From the NCBI GenBank assembly GCA_030681475.1, contig JAUXWT010000055.1:68914-132913 (forward strand): 64,000 nt of DNA. The letters run 5' to 3'. Shown here piece after piece: positions 32,178-40,177 of this stretch. Source of the stretch: Bacteroidales bacterium (GTDB taxonomy: Bacteria > Bacteroidota > Bacteroidia > Bacteroidales > FEN-979). Both the position numbers and the translations under genes were made by a program. Position 1 is the first letter of the stretch; each line of letters begins with the position of its first letter. The notes below the pieces were generated by a model. That model did not search any database, was not told where the DNA came from, and saw only the letters and a list, made by a program, of their open reading frames with translations.

Positions 32178-33583
32178 TGATATATGAAAATGTAGAGATC
32201 ATTGATGCCGGCGCTGAAGGAAAGGCAGTCGGTAAAATCAATGAAAAGATCATATTTGTGCCTTTTGTCGTACCGGGTGATGTCGTAGATATCCAGATAA
32301 CCCGGAAGAAAAGAAAGTATCTTGAAGGGAAGGCAGTGAAATTTCATAAATATTCTTCCAAAAGGATTGAACCACACTGTTCGCATTTCGGACTTTGCGG
32401 AGGGTGTCGCTGGCAGAACATGAAATATGAGGAACAACTTTTCTATAAGCAGAAACAGGTATATGAGAGCTTCGTCAGGATAGGTAAACTGGAAAATCCG
32501 GTGATCCTGCCCATCCTCCCTTCACCTAAAACGAGGTATTACAGGAACAAATTAGATTATACGTTTTCAAATCACCGGTGGCTCACTGATGAAGACCGGA
32601 ATGTTGAGATGAGCCCCGCCAGCGCCAATGCACTTGGATTTCATGTTCCTCAATTCTTCGACAAAATCGTTGATATACAGGAGTGTTTTCATATGAAAGA
32701 TCCCTCAAACGCCATCCGGAACGCTGCCAGAACATATGCCGTGGATCATGACCTGACATTTTATGATGTCCGGCTCTGGCAAGGATTTTTACGAAATCTG
32801 ATCATCCGGAATACAGAGGCTGGCGGGCTGATGGTGATCATGGTGGTCAGAAGCCGGGAGGAACACCTGATGCCGATGCTTGATCACCTGGCCGGTCAGT
32901 TTCCCGAGATCACCAGCTTTTATTATGTGATCAACCCCAAACAAAATGATTCGATCCACGACCTTGACTTTAACCTTTTCAAAGGAGATGCATTCATTGT
33001 TGAAAAATTTCCTTCATTTCTGCAAAGCGGGAAGGAGATTGAATTCCGGATCGGCCCCGCCTCTTTTTTCCAGACAAACTCGTTCCAGGCAGTAAACCTT
33101 TACCGGATTGCAGCGGAACTGGCCGACTTCAAAGGGCATGAACTTGTGTATGACCTATATACAGGCACCGGGACCATTGCGAATTACATAGCCCCTTATG
33201 TTAAAAAAGTAATCGGTATTGAATCTGTTGCTTCTGCAATTGCAGACGCAGAGGTCAATTCCAGCATCAACGGCATTTCCAACACAACTTTTTTTGCCGG
33301 AGAAGCTGAAAAACTATTGACGCCTGAGTTTATCAATTCACAGGGAAAACCTGATATCGTCATCACCGACCCGCCGAGGAATGGCATGCACGATAAGGTG
33401 GTGAAAACCATTATTGAGGTGCGACCCCAAAAGGTGGTATATGTCAGTTGCAACCCAGCTACCCAGGCCAGGGATATCGCGTTACTGAGTGAATATTACG
33501 GCATGGAAAGCTGCCAACCTGTCGATATGTTCCCGCATACGCAGCATGTAGAGAATATTGCCTTGCTAAAAACCAGGTATTAA
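32177..33583 (+). CDS. rlmD: 23S rRNA (uracil-C5)-methyltransferase, RlmD/TrmA family
   Basis: 468 residues from ATG 32177, which overlaps the hydE stop; a TTG one codon earlier is less likely. The N-terminal TRAM-like domain is followed by the Fe-S Cys cluster HCSHFGLCGGCRWQ. The SAM-binding motif is VYDLYTGTGTIANYI, then TDPPRNGMH and the catalytic Cys in YVSCNPATQARD. It methylates a uridine of 23S rRNA (or tRNA-like substrates); RlmD against RlmC/TrmA specificity cannot be decided here. The 3' end overlaps the convergent aroK by 4 bp. Confidence 0.9.
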   Translation: MIYENVEIIDAGAEGKAVGKINEKIIFVPFVVPGDVVDIQITRKKRKYLEGKAVKFHKYSSKRIEPHCSHFGLCGGCRWQNMKYEEQLFYKQKQVYESFVRIGKLENPVILPILPSPKTRYYRNKLDYTFSNHRWLTDEDRNVEMSPASANALGFHVPQFFDKIVDIQECFHMKDPSNAIRNAARTYAVDHDLTFYDVRLWQGFLRNLIIRNTEAGGLMVIMVVRSREEHLMPMLDHLAGQFPEITSFYYVINPKQNDSIHDLDFNLFKGDAFIVEKFPSFLQSGKEIEFRIGPASFFQTNSFQAVNLYRIAAELADFKGHELVYDLYTGTGTIANYIAPYVKKVIGIESVASAIADAEVNSSINGISNTTFFAGEAEKLLTPEFINSQGKPDIVITDPPRNGMHDKVVKTIIEVRPQKVVYVSCNPATQARDIALLSEYYGMESCQPVDMFPHTQHVENIALLKTRY

Positions 33584-34095
33584 ACTATAGTTCCCCGGTT
33601 TTGGAACAAAAGAAGAAGCGACTCCATATCGAAGTCCTCGCCTGATACAATAAAATCTGCCTGCTTGTAAAAGGGTTCCCGCTGCGCAAGTTGGGCAACT
33701 ACCCTGGCTTCCAGTTCGTCCGGAATTATATCCTTTAACAACGGTCGTTTTCTTTTGACCATTTTTAACCGGTGCAATAAGGATGGCACTTCCCATAAAA
33801 GGTAGATGGAAGTCCCTGCTTTTTTTATTACCTCCATGTTATCGAAAAAACACGGCGTACCTCCACCTGTTGAGATAATAATATTTTCAAGTTTGATAGT
33901 TTCGAGTAGTAGCGATCGTTCGATTTGACGAAAGATCCCTTCATCATATTTTTCAAAAAAATCAAGGATACTGATACGGTATCGTTCTTCAAACAGGAAG
34001 TCAAGGTCAAGAAACCGGTAATCCAGTTTTTCAGCCAACAGCCGGCCAAGATTCGATTTTCCTGAAGCCATATATCCAATAAGGTAGATGCGCAT
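33580..34095 (-). CDS. aroK: Shikimate kinase
   Basis: 171 residues. Walker A GYMASGKSNLG is near the N-terminus. The shikimate-binding region LDLDFLFEE, RQIERSLL and the STGGGTPCF glycine motif follow, then the lid arginine in KRKRPLL. It phosphorylates shikimate in chorismate synthesis, which also feeds tyrosine for the ammonia-lyase and menaquinone through MqnA. It is single, convergent with rlmD and divergent from the DUF1573 lipoprotein. Confidence 0.93.
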   Translation of the reverse strand: MRIYLIGYMASGKSNLGRLLAEKLDYRFLDLDFLFEERYRISILDFFEKYDEGIFRQIERSLLLETIKLENIIISTGGGTPCFFDNMEVIKKAGTSIYLLWEVPSLLHRLKMVKRKRPLLKDIIPDELEARVVAQLAQREPFYKQADFIVSGEDFDMESLLLLFQNRGTIV

Positions 34096-34121
34096 GGCAG
34101 TAAAAATATGAAAAATAATAG

Positions 34122-34129
34122 TACCTTTG
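34122..34129 (+). promoter_or_regulatory. Putative -7 box for the DUF1573-yajC-ybbR-coaE genes
   Basis: TACCTTTG, 22 bp before the ATG at 34152, matches TAnnTTTG. No good -33 TTG is present. Confidence 0.5.
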
Positions 34130-34151
34130 CACCGCTCTTATCATTGACTAT

Positions 34152-34631
34152 ATGAATGCCGGGAAATTCAGCGTTATTTTACCATTAATCATCCTTTTGA
34201 TCTTATCCGGTTGTAAATCCGATATACAGACCAGAGAACGAACGATTCCAACTGATGTGGTTAACAATCCGAATTCAGCCAGTGGAAATAATGACAAAGG
34301 TTCACTTCCAATTATCACATTTGAGGAGAGTGAACACGATTTCGGCCGGATCATTGAAGGTGAAACAGTCTCATTTTCATTCAAGTTTTCAAACACCGGA
34401 AAATCGGATCTGATCATTGCAGAGGTTACTTCATCCTGTGGCTGTACAGTTCCCTCCTACCCAAAAACTCCAATCCGGCCTGGTGAGACCGGTGTGGTAA
34501 AAATTGCTTTTAACAGTAATGGCAGACGCGGATTCCAGTCAAAGGATGTTGTTGTGGTGTCAAACACACAACCCAACACCACAGTGATCAGGATCAAGGC
34601 ACAGGTGGTAAATCCGGGAACAGAAAAATAA
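34152..34631 (+). CDS. DUF1573 lipoprotein
   Basis: 159 residues. The N-terminal signal ILPLIILLILSGC is a lipobox. The rest is a single DUF1573 (ASPM-like beta-sandwich) domain: EHDFGRIIEGETVSFSF, SSCGCTVPSYPKTPIRPGE, VKIAFNSNGRRGFQSK. Bacteroidota commonly carry such a gene just before yajC. Location: probably outer-membrane inner leaflet or periplasm; role unknown. Confidence 0.85.
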   Translation: MNAGKFSVILPLIILLILSGCKSDIQTRERTIPTDVVNNPNSASGNNDKGSLPIITFEESEHDFGRIIEGETVSFSFKFSNTGKSDLIIAEVTSSCGCTVPSYPKTPIRPGETGVVKIAFNSNGRRGFQSKDVVVVSNTQPNTTVIRIKAQVVNPGTEK

Positions 34632-34651
34632 ATAGCGAAATATAAAATCTC

Positions 34652-34691
34652 ATAATCGTAATTCACATAATCGTAAATCGTAAATCGTAAA
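34652..34691. repeat. Heptamer array of AATCGTA (CGTAAAT word)
   Basis: Between the DUF1573 and yajC genes: ATAATCGTA, ATTCAC, ATAATCGTA, AATCGTA, AATCGTA. The unit is a circular form of CGTAAAT and recurs at 40145-40177 and, inverted, at 11810 and 14328. Confidence 0.75.
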
Positions 34692-34696
34692 GCAGT

Positions 34697-35026
34697 ATGA
34701 CAAACCTATTGAGTATTCTATTGATGGCTCCGCAGGGCCAGGGTGGCGATCAGAGCGGCTGGTATTCATTTTTACCCCTCATCCTGATCATTGTAGTCTT
34801 TTACTTCTTTTTCATTCGTCCGCAAATGAAACGGTCAAAAGACCAGAAAAAGTTCAAAGAAAGTCTGCAAAAGGGGCAGAAAGTAATCACTATCGGGGGT
34901 ATTCATGGCAGAATTGTTGAAATTCAGGAGACAACGGTGACCATCGAAGTTGAGAACAGTGTCAGGCTGCGTTTGGAAAAAACCGCTGTAGCAATGGATA
35001 ATACCCAAACTATCGAAGCAAAGTAA
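34697..35026 (+). CDS. yajC: Preprotein translocase auxiliary subunit YajC
   Basis: 109 residues: one membrane segment (SFLPLILIIVVFYFFFIRPQ) followed by MKRSKDQKKFKESLQKGQKV and ITIGGIHGRIVEI, the YajC signature. It assists SecDF-YidC. It is followed by the YbbR-like gene after 20 bp, the usual order in this phylum. Confidence 0.95.
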   Translation: MTNLLSILLMAPQGQGGDQSGWYSFLPLILIIVVFYFFFIRPQMKRSKDQKKFKESLQKGQKVITIGGIHGRIVEIQETTVTIEVENSVRLRLEKTAVAMDNTQTIEAK

Positions 35027-35046
35027 CGCATTTAAATCCTCAACCG

Positions 35047-35640
35047 ATGAACCCCGATTTGTTTGAATTCATCGGAAATGTCAGGCAACGCCGCACCAGA
35101 AAGTTCAGGAACCAATTTTACGTTTTCCTGGTTTGTTTGTTGCTTTCTATATTTATCTGGACTTTAGTTCGGCTTTCCAAGGAATATTATTATTCAATCG
35201 AGTATCATCTAACCTATACACAGGTTCCCGCCAACCTTAGGATGGTTGCGACTTCCGATTCAACCATTAACCTCAGAATAAGATTACAGGGATTCGATTT
35301 TTTTTCTGAACAATTTATTTCCAGACAGCATCGTGAGTATGAAGTAAGTTTACGAAATATCCGGTTACAGAATCCCGGTGGCCGTACTTTGGGATATTTA
35401 CTGACCAACCGGATTGGAAAGGAAATTATTTCACAAACGAATTTCCCCAGTGAGGTCTATCTTGTTTCACCAGACACGCTTTTTTTTGAATTCGAGAAGT
35501 TAACCGGAAGAAAACCAACACAGAATTTAAAACTTGAGACAATCCCTAAGATGACTGTTCAAAAGGACACTTTGATTAATCACCCAAATAGCGCTGTTAA
35601 ACAATCTTTTATCAAGAAAAATCATTCCAAAAACAAATAA
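35047..35640 (+). CDS. YbbR-like domain protein
   Basis: 197 residues. A basic N-terminal stretch is followed by one membrane segment (FYVFLVCLLLSIFIWTLVRL), then a single YbbR/CdaR-type beta domain (VPANLRMVATSDSTINLRIR, LQGFDFF). In Firmicutes CdaR regulates a diadenylate cyclase; in Bacteroidota this gene sits between yajC and coaE and its role is unclear. It ends 4 bp before coaE. Confidence 0.8.
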   Translation: MNPDLFEFIGNVRQRRTRKFRNQFYVFLVCLLLSIFIWTLVRLSKEYYYSIEYHLTYTQVPANLRMVATSDSTINLRIRLQGFDFFSEQFISRQHREYEVSLRNIRLQNPGGRTLGYLLTNRIGKEIISQTNFPSEVYLVSPDTLFFEFEKLTGRKPTQNLKLETIPKMTVQKDTLINHPNSAVKQSFIKKNHSKNK

Positions 35641-35644
35641 TTGG

Positions 35645-36274
35645 ATGCTTAAAATCGGACTAACAGGAAACATCGGTAGTGGGAAGACAGTGGTATCTGA
35701 TGTTTTTTCGACACTGGATATTCCGGTTTATCACTCGGATGAAGAGTCAAAAAAATTCCTGACAGATCCTTCTGTAAAAAATGAAATTGTAAAGCACTTC
35801 GGTTATGGCATTCTAACAAATGGACATGAAATAAACAGGAGATCACTTGCTTCCATCGTTTTTTCAGATAACCGGGCGCTGAATCTGTTGAATTCCATTC
35901 TCCATCCCAGAGTTAAATCAGACTTCCGGACCTGGGCTTCCCTGCATTCTGAAAAGCCCTATGTGATCCAGGAAGCAGCGATAATTTTTGAAAGCGGTTT
36001 CCGTCCTGAATTTGATTATATAATTCAAGTGACTTGTCCCAAAGAGACAGCCATCGAACGTATCGTAAAAAGAGATAAAATTGACAGACATTCGATGTTA
36101 CTCCGGATGCAGTTTCAAATGGATGAAGAAGAAAAGACACATCTTTCTGATTTCGTGATCCGCAATGATGGATCGGAAATGATTATCCCTCAGGTTCTTT
36201 CCATCCATAAACAACTTTTAGAGATTGGCCCGAAGCGCAACGATGACGTTTCTCCCGGGGCTGCTGATGCCTGA
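35645..36274 (+). CDS. coaE: Dephospho-CoA kinase
   Basis: 209 residues. The P-loop is GLTGNIGSGKTVVSDVF. VYHSDEESKKFLTD, HPRVKSDF and YIIQVTCPKETAIERI followed by RMQFQMDEEEK are the CoaE substrate and lid motifs. It performs the last step of coenzyme A synthesis. The C-terminal tail overlaps the convergent TonB receptor by 57 bp. Confidence 0.95.
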   Translation: MLKIGLTGNIGSGKTVVSDVFSTLDIPVYHSDEESKKFLTDPSVKNEIVKHFGYGILTNGHEINRRSLASIVFSDNRALNLLNSILHPRVKSDFRTWASLHSEKPYVIQEAAIIFESGFRPEFDYIIQVTCPKETAIERIVKRDKIDRHSMLLRMQFQMDEEEKTHLSDFVIRNDGSEMIIPQVLSIHKQLLEIGPKRNDDVSPGAADA

Positions 36275-38635
36275 AGCAAATTTTCTGTAAAGTTGGTCGA
36301 GCATATTCTCCATTCCGACCTCAACATTCACATTCCGCTGTATCTGGTAACTTAATTTCAGGTTCAGGGTAAACCATGATGGCATCCCATAAATTGTTGC
36401 GTATTGAGCGTTGTCCTCACCACTGTTGCTGTACTGGCTTATTCGTTTCCATCCATTGTACATCATATAAAAATCTCCTTTGAATTTTTTCAACTCGAGT
36501 CGGAATGATGTCATACCAAATACCGGCGGAATGTGATCAAGTGGCAATCCGGCTGTTTCATCATAACCATAAGTATAGGTCAGGTTACTCTGGATCGAGA
36601 ATGAATTCGTAACCTGGGCAAGGACACTTCCCTGGATTCCCAAAATGTAAGCGTTCCCTGTGTTAACAGGTGCGAGCGTCTGGAATTTTTTATCCTCCAA
36701 GATGATGGAATCCTGCCCGTTATAAGCAAATGGCCGGATCACCTGTGCATTCTTAAGCCAGTTATAAAAAGTAGTGCCCTCCAGTTGTACATTTCCAAAG
36801 ATGGTTTTACCAACCGAAAGTTCAACATTGTAGGAATATTCAGGTTTCAGCGCTGGATTGGGAACAACAATGGTTTGTGCTTCCACAACGTTAAGTTTGG
36901 TAAGGTCGTCAATATTCGGAGCCCTGAAACCTGAAGAACCAATCAGCGAAAGTTTCCAATCATGTCCGGGGGTCGCTACAAGACCAAGATACCCGTTCAG
37001 CGCCGTATTTTTCTGGGAAACATCCGGATCGAAAGGAATGGACATGATCTTCATCATCGTATCTGAATAAGCCGCATCCAGCGTCACATAATTGAAGCGG
37101 AGACCCTGGGAAAACTCAAACGCTTTGGTGATTTTCCAACTGTTCGATAAAAACGCAGACAGATACATCATATTGGCGCTTTTATCGGGAAAGCGTGTTG
37201 CACGGTCATTTGTTGAAACACCGGTCTCGATATTTTCATTGTGTGCCCTGGAAATGACATTGTTATAATTCAATTCAATCCCGTAATTCATCTCATCTTT
37301 TGAAGATAGTTTTTTATCGAAATCGGCGTTCAGAGATAGGACCCCTACCGTTTCCAGGTTGAATTTCCTTTTAGCGCTGCCAAAATCGCGGTTGATCCTG
37401 TCTTCCTGTATATTCTGGTAAGCCGCGATGATCGAAGCACGATCAAAGATTACGCCATTTACCTTGTACTCTGCCTTCATCGAGGTCAGCAACCGCGATT
37501 GCGGTCCGTAATACCACTCGGCATACCGCATCGTACTATCGTTCTTCATCTCTGTAAGCCTGTCGTAACGAGGAATATCACTGGAATTAGAATATTGCAC
37601 GTTCACGATGTACCGGCTTTTTGAATTTGGTTTAAGGAGGATTTTTCCAAGAAAATTATATTGAGTATAACCGGACCCAACCTGAATCCATGGTTTGTCG
37701 TTGACCACAGTAAGGTCTTTGTTGTCAACGCGATTCGCGTAAAACAATCGCTCGCCAAATGTTCCATAGGCCGGATTGCGTAATCTCCCCTCACGCAGGT
37801 CATCGAAATCGCTATAAGAGAAATTCAAAAGTACCGCCAGTTTTTTCCATCCAAGATTCAGGTTGATTCCGCCGGTTTTTTCCATGTTTGCTGAGGCGAA
37901 CCGCCCGAGTATATTTCCATGAACTTCAGTTTTTCCAGTATTTGAGAGCTTGGGATCTTTTGTAATGAAATTGATCACTCCGCCCAAAGCATCACTCCCG
38001 AAAATTGTTGAACCAGGTCCGTAAAGGATCTCGGTAGATGCCAGGCTTAATGGATCAATGGTAATGGCATTTTGCAGGTGGCCGGCACGGTATGTTGCAT
38101 TATTCATGCGCACCCCGTCAACGACCAGGAGAACCTTATTGGCCTCGAAACCGCGTAACACAGGGCTTCCGCCACCCATCTGACTGGACTGAACGAAAAC
38201 ATTGCCGGTTTGTTCAAGCATGATGGCAGCATTTTGCGGGTTCTTGAAAAGAATTTCTTTTGCCTGGATCACCTCTATTTTATAGGGCACATCAGACCTT
38301 TTCTTTTCTGTTCTGGTTCCTGATATTACAAATTCTTCAAGTTTGATCACGTTTTCGGTAAGGTAGATTTTGCCGTTGGCGGGTATCCTGGATTTAACCA
38401 ATCTCATTTTCTGGAAGGCCACATGGTTGAATTCAAGTGAATCGGTTGCCGCAAAATCAGTAAGATCAGCTACCCCATTCATATCGGTAATGGCCATGAT
38501 TGTTTTTCCAATGTTGGTAATGCTCACCTGACTGATTGGCTGGAGGTCAGATTTGTCGAAAACCTTGACCTGCTGTCCATGCAGCGCTATGGTGACGACG
38601 AATAATAATGTGGATAATATGGTAAGTATTCTCAT
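36218..38635 (-). CDS. TonB-dependent outer-membrane receptor
   Basis: 805 residues. Signal peptide MRILTILSTLLFVVTIALHG, an N-terminal carboxypeptidase-regulatory-like domain (VKVFDKSDLQPISQVSITN), a TonB-box-like EEFVISGTRTEKKRSDVP, a plug domain (GGGSPVLRGFEANKVLLVVDGVR) and a C-terminal 22-strand barrel ending VIVALRANL. The plug and TRTEKKR region resemble heme/hemin and vitamin B12-type (CirA/BtuB-like) receptors; the ligand is unknown. A small membrane-anchored protein is encoded upstream (38813), with an octamer array between them. Confidence 0.9.
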   Translation of the reverse strand: MRILTILSTLLFVVTIALHGQQVKVFDKSDLQPISQVSITNIGKTIMAITDMNGVADLTDFAATDSLEFNHVAFQKMRLVKSRIPANGKIYLTENVIKLEEFVISGTRTEKKRSDVPYKIEVIQAKEILFKNPQNAAIMLEQTGNVFVQSSQMGGGSPVLRGFEANKVLLVVDGVRMNNATYRAGHLQNAITIDPLSLASTEILYGPGSTIFGSDALGGVINFITKDPKLSNTGKTEVHGNILGRFASANMEKTGGINLNLGWKKLAVLLNFSYSDFDDLREGRLRNPAYGTFGERLFYANRVDNKDLTVVNDKPWIQVGSGYTQYNFLGKILLKPNSKSRYIVNVQYSNSSDIPRYDRLTEMKNDSTMRYAEWYYGPQSRLLTSMKAEYKVNGVIFDRASIIAAYQNIQEDRINRDFGSAKRKFNLETVGVLSLNADFDKKLSSKDEMNYGIELNYNNVISRAHNENIETGVSTNDRATRFPDKSANMMYLSAFLSNSWKITKAFEFSQGLRFNYVTLDAAYSDTMMKIMSIPFDPDVSQKNTALNGYLGLVATPGHDWKLSLIGSSGFRAPNIDDLTKLNVVEAQTIVVPNPALKPEYSYNVELSVGKTIFGNVQLEGTTFYNWLKNAQVIRPFAYNGQDSIILEDKKFQTLAPVNTGNAYILGIQGSVLAQVTNSFSIQSNLTYTYGYDETAGLPLDHIPPVFGMTSFRLELKKFKGDFYMMYNGWKRISQYSNSGEDNAQYATIYGMPSWFTLNLKLSYQIQRNVNVEVGMENMLDQLYRKFASGISSPGRNVIVALRANL

Positions 38636-38652
38636 AAGATTAGGTTATTAAT

Positions 38653-38724
38653 ATTGAGTGAATGAGTGATTGAGTGAATGAGTGATTGAGTGATTGAGTG
38701 AATGAGTGAATGAGTGAATGAGTG
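38653..38724. repeat. Nine exact octamers [A][A/T]TGAGTG
   Basis: Nine uninterrupted 8-bp units, each AATGAGTG or ATTGAGTG, lie between the TonB receptor start (38635) and the upstream gene. Only the second base varies. It is the most regular array in the window. Confidence 0.9.
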
Positions 38725-38812
38725 AATTTTGGAAGTCAGGACTTGCAACAAAAGGTGGGGTGACTCCAGAATTATCAGTACACTGGAACGGTGGATAGAG
38801 AAACTAATAATC

Positions 38813-39307
38813 TCAGCAAACCTCGGGCGGGGGGCTCCAGGCTGGAATTACAGATGATCGCAATGGAATATTAAGTTTAGGATAATTCCATTCACCGGTA
38901 ATTAAGGCGCTTAAATCAAGTGTATTTTCTGAAAAATGAATCATGACAAACTGGTTCCAACATGCCTGATGCTGCTTGTTCTGGTTATCGCGTTTCAGCC
39001 CTGCAAACAGCCTGGATTCCCTTTTGTCATGCAGGCAAATAAATGTCGTGGTTTTTCCCTTTTTAATCTCACGCACAATATCATACATTTCGCTTTTGTA
39101 CCTGAATTCCTTTTGATGAATCCACTCAAATTCAGTATCATTGGCAATATCGGCGATGGTGAGTACAATTAGTTTTGAAGGCTGACGCTTAAGCATAACC
39201 TGAATATCTTTTCTGATGATGTGCTTGTTAATTTCAAAAACCAAATAATAACCCATTGAATTAAACAGGAAAAGAAAAAGGAGTAAAAAAGATAATAATT
39301 TCTTCAA
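38813..39307 (-). CDS. Small membrane-anchored protein upstream of a TonB receptor
   Basis: I set the start at a TTG at 39307 (MKKLLSFLLLFLFLFNSMGY, a good signal anchor). The longer frame begins with a TTG at 39334 that lies inside the -7 box TATCTTTG and so cannot be translated. The protein has ~164 residues: one hydrophobic segment, a soluble part (LTIADIANDTEFEWIH, TTTFICLHDKRESRLF) and a proline-rich end (VIPAWSPPPEVC). No family is recognised. It is co-directional with the receptor at 36218. A similar layout occurs at 56748 next to another receptor locus. Confidence 0.6.
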   Translation of the reverse strand: MKKLLSFLLLFLFLFNSMGYYLVFEINKHIIRKDIQVMLKRQPSKLIVLTIADIANDTEFEWIHQKEFRYKSEMYDIVREIKKGKTTTFICLHDKRESRLFAGLKRDNQNKQHQACWNQFVMIHFSENTLDLSALITGEWNYPKLNIPLRSSVIPAWSPPPEVC

Positions 39308-39331
39308 ATCAGGGGTAGGATTTTCGAGCCA

Positions 39332-39359
39332 CAAAGATAAAGAATTTTACACAGGTCAA
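39332..39359 (-). promoter_or_regulatory. Promoter for the gene at 38813-39307
   Basis: Minus-strand TATCTTTG (39339-39332) matches TAnnTTTG, and TTG (39359-39357) lies 17 bp upstream. It is divergent from the mqnA promoter only 40 bp away. Confidence 0.6.
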
Positions 39360-39379
39360 TCAGTTTAGACTCAATTCAC

Positions 39380-39387
39380 TATTTTTG
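39380..39387 (+). promoter_or_regulatory. Putative -7 box for mqnA
   Basis: TATTTTTG lies 16 bp before the mqnA ATG and matches TAnnTTTG. The -33 element is not clear. The very short leader is usual for this phylum. Confidence 0.55.
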
Positions 39388-39403
39388 TATTTGAAAAAAA
39401 TGT

Positions 39404-40159
39404 ATGGAAACACTTAAAATATCTGCCGTATCCTATCTGAACACCTTCCCGTTTGTCTTTGGAATAAGGCAGTCTGGTTTTTTACAAAATTTCAGTCTTG
39501 AACTTGATGTTCCCTCCCGTTGTGCCGATAAACTCTGGCACGGCAAAGTTGATATCGCCCTTGTTCCGGTGGCGGTATTGCCTGAGTTCGGAAACTTTCA
39601 TATTATCTCTGATTATTGTATCGGCGCGGTAGGTGAGGTTAAAACGGTGTTGTTATTGTCAAAGGTCCCTTTGGAACAGATCACCAGGGTTCATCTCGAT
39701 CCTGACTCCCGAACATCCGTTGAACTGGTGAAGGTCCTTGCCGGGTATTACTGGAAAGTTGATCCGGTTTGGGATACCCTGACAGATGAGCAGGCTTTAG
39801 CCACCGGCGACATTGAATCGCTGGTGGCCATTGGTGATAAGACCTTTCGAATCAGACAGGACTTCAAATATGTGTATGACCTGGCAGCGGAGTGGGTCAG
39901 TTTTACCGGATTGCCATTTGTGTTCGCGGTGTGGGTATCCCGGAAAAGGTTGCCCGATGATGTCATTCATCAGTTCACAAAGGCTATTTCTTATGGAATT
40001 GAACGTAAAAGTGAGTGCCTTGAATATTTCTCAGATAAATTGCCTGAGTGTGATTATTGCCTCAATTACCTGGAGAAGAACATCTCCTATGATTTTGATG
40101 AAAGAAAGAAAGAAGGACTGAAAAAATTTTTGGGCTACATCAACAATCGTAAATCGTAA
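39404..40159 (+). CDS. mqnA: Chorismate dehydratase MqnA (futalosine menaquinone pathway)
   Basis: 251 residues, no signal peptide. ISAVSYLNTFPFVFGI at the N-terminus, VDIALVPVAVLPEF, DYCIGAVGEVKTVLLLSKVP and FVFAVWVSRK match the MqnA/MqnD periplasmic-binding-protein-like family; the length and the SYLNTxPF start favour MqnA. It converts chorismate to 3-enolpyruvylbenzoate, so menaquinone is probably made by the futalosine route. The last codons are part of the heptamer array at 40145 and the stop codon is supplied by it. Confidence 0.85.
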   Translation: METLKISAVSYLNTFPFVFGIRQSGFLQNFSLELDVPSRCADKLWHGKVDIALVPVAVLPEFGNFHIISDYCIGAVGEVKTVLLLSKVPLEQITRVHLDPDSRTSVELVKVLAGYYWKVDPVWDTLTDEQALATGDIESLVAIGDKTFRIRQDFKYVYDLAAEWVSFTGLPFVFAVWVSRKRLPDDVIHQFTKAISYGIERKSECLEYFSDKLPECDYCLNYLEKNISYDFDERKKEGLKKFLGYINNRKS

Positions 40160-40177
40160 ATCGTCCAATCGTAAATC
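40145..40177. repeat. Heptamer array AATCGTA across the mqnA stop
   Basis: AATCGTA, AATCGTA, AATCGTC, CAATCGTA, AATC run from the last mqnA codons to the end of the convergent yidC gene. The TAA stop of mqnA is inside the second unit. It is the same word as at 34652. Confidence 0.8.

Noticed and set aside
39308-39334. TTG start at 39334 for the small anchored protein
   Set aside because: The codon lies within the -7 promoter box TATCTTTG and would not be in the transcript.
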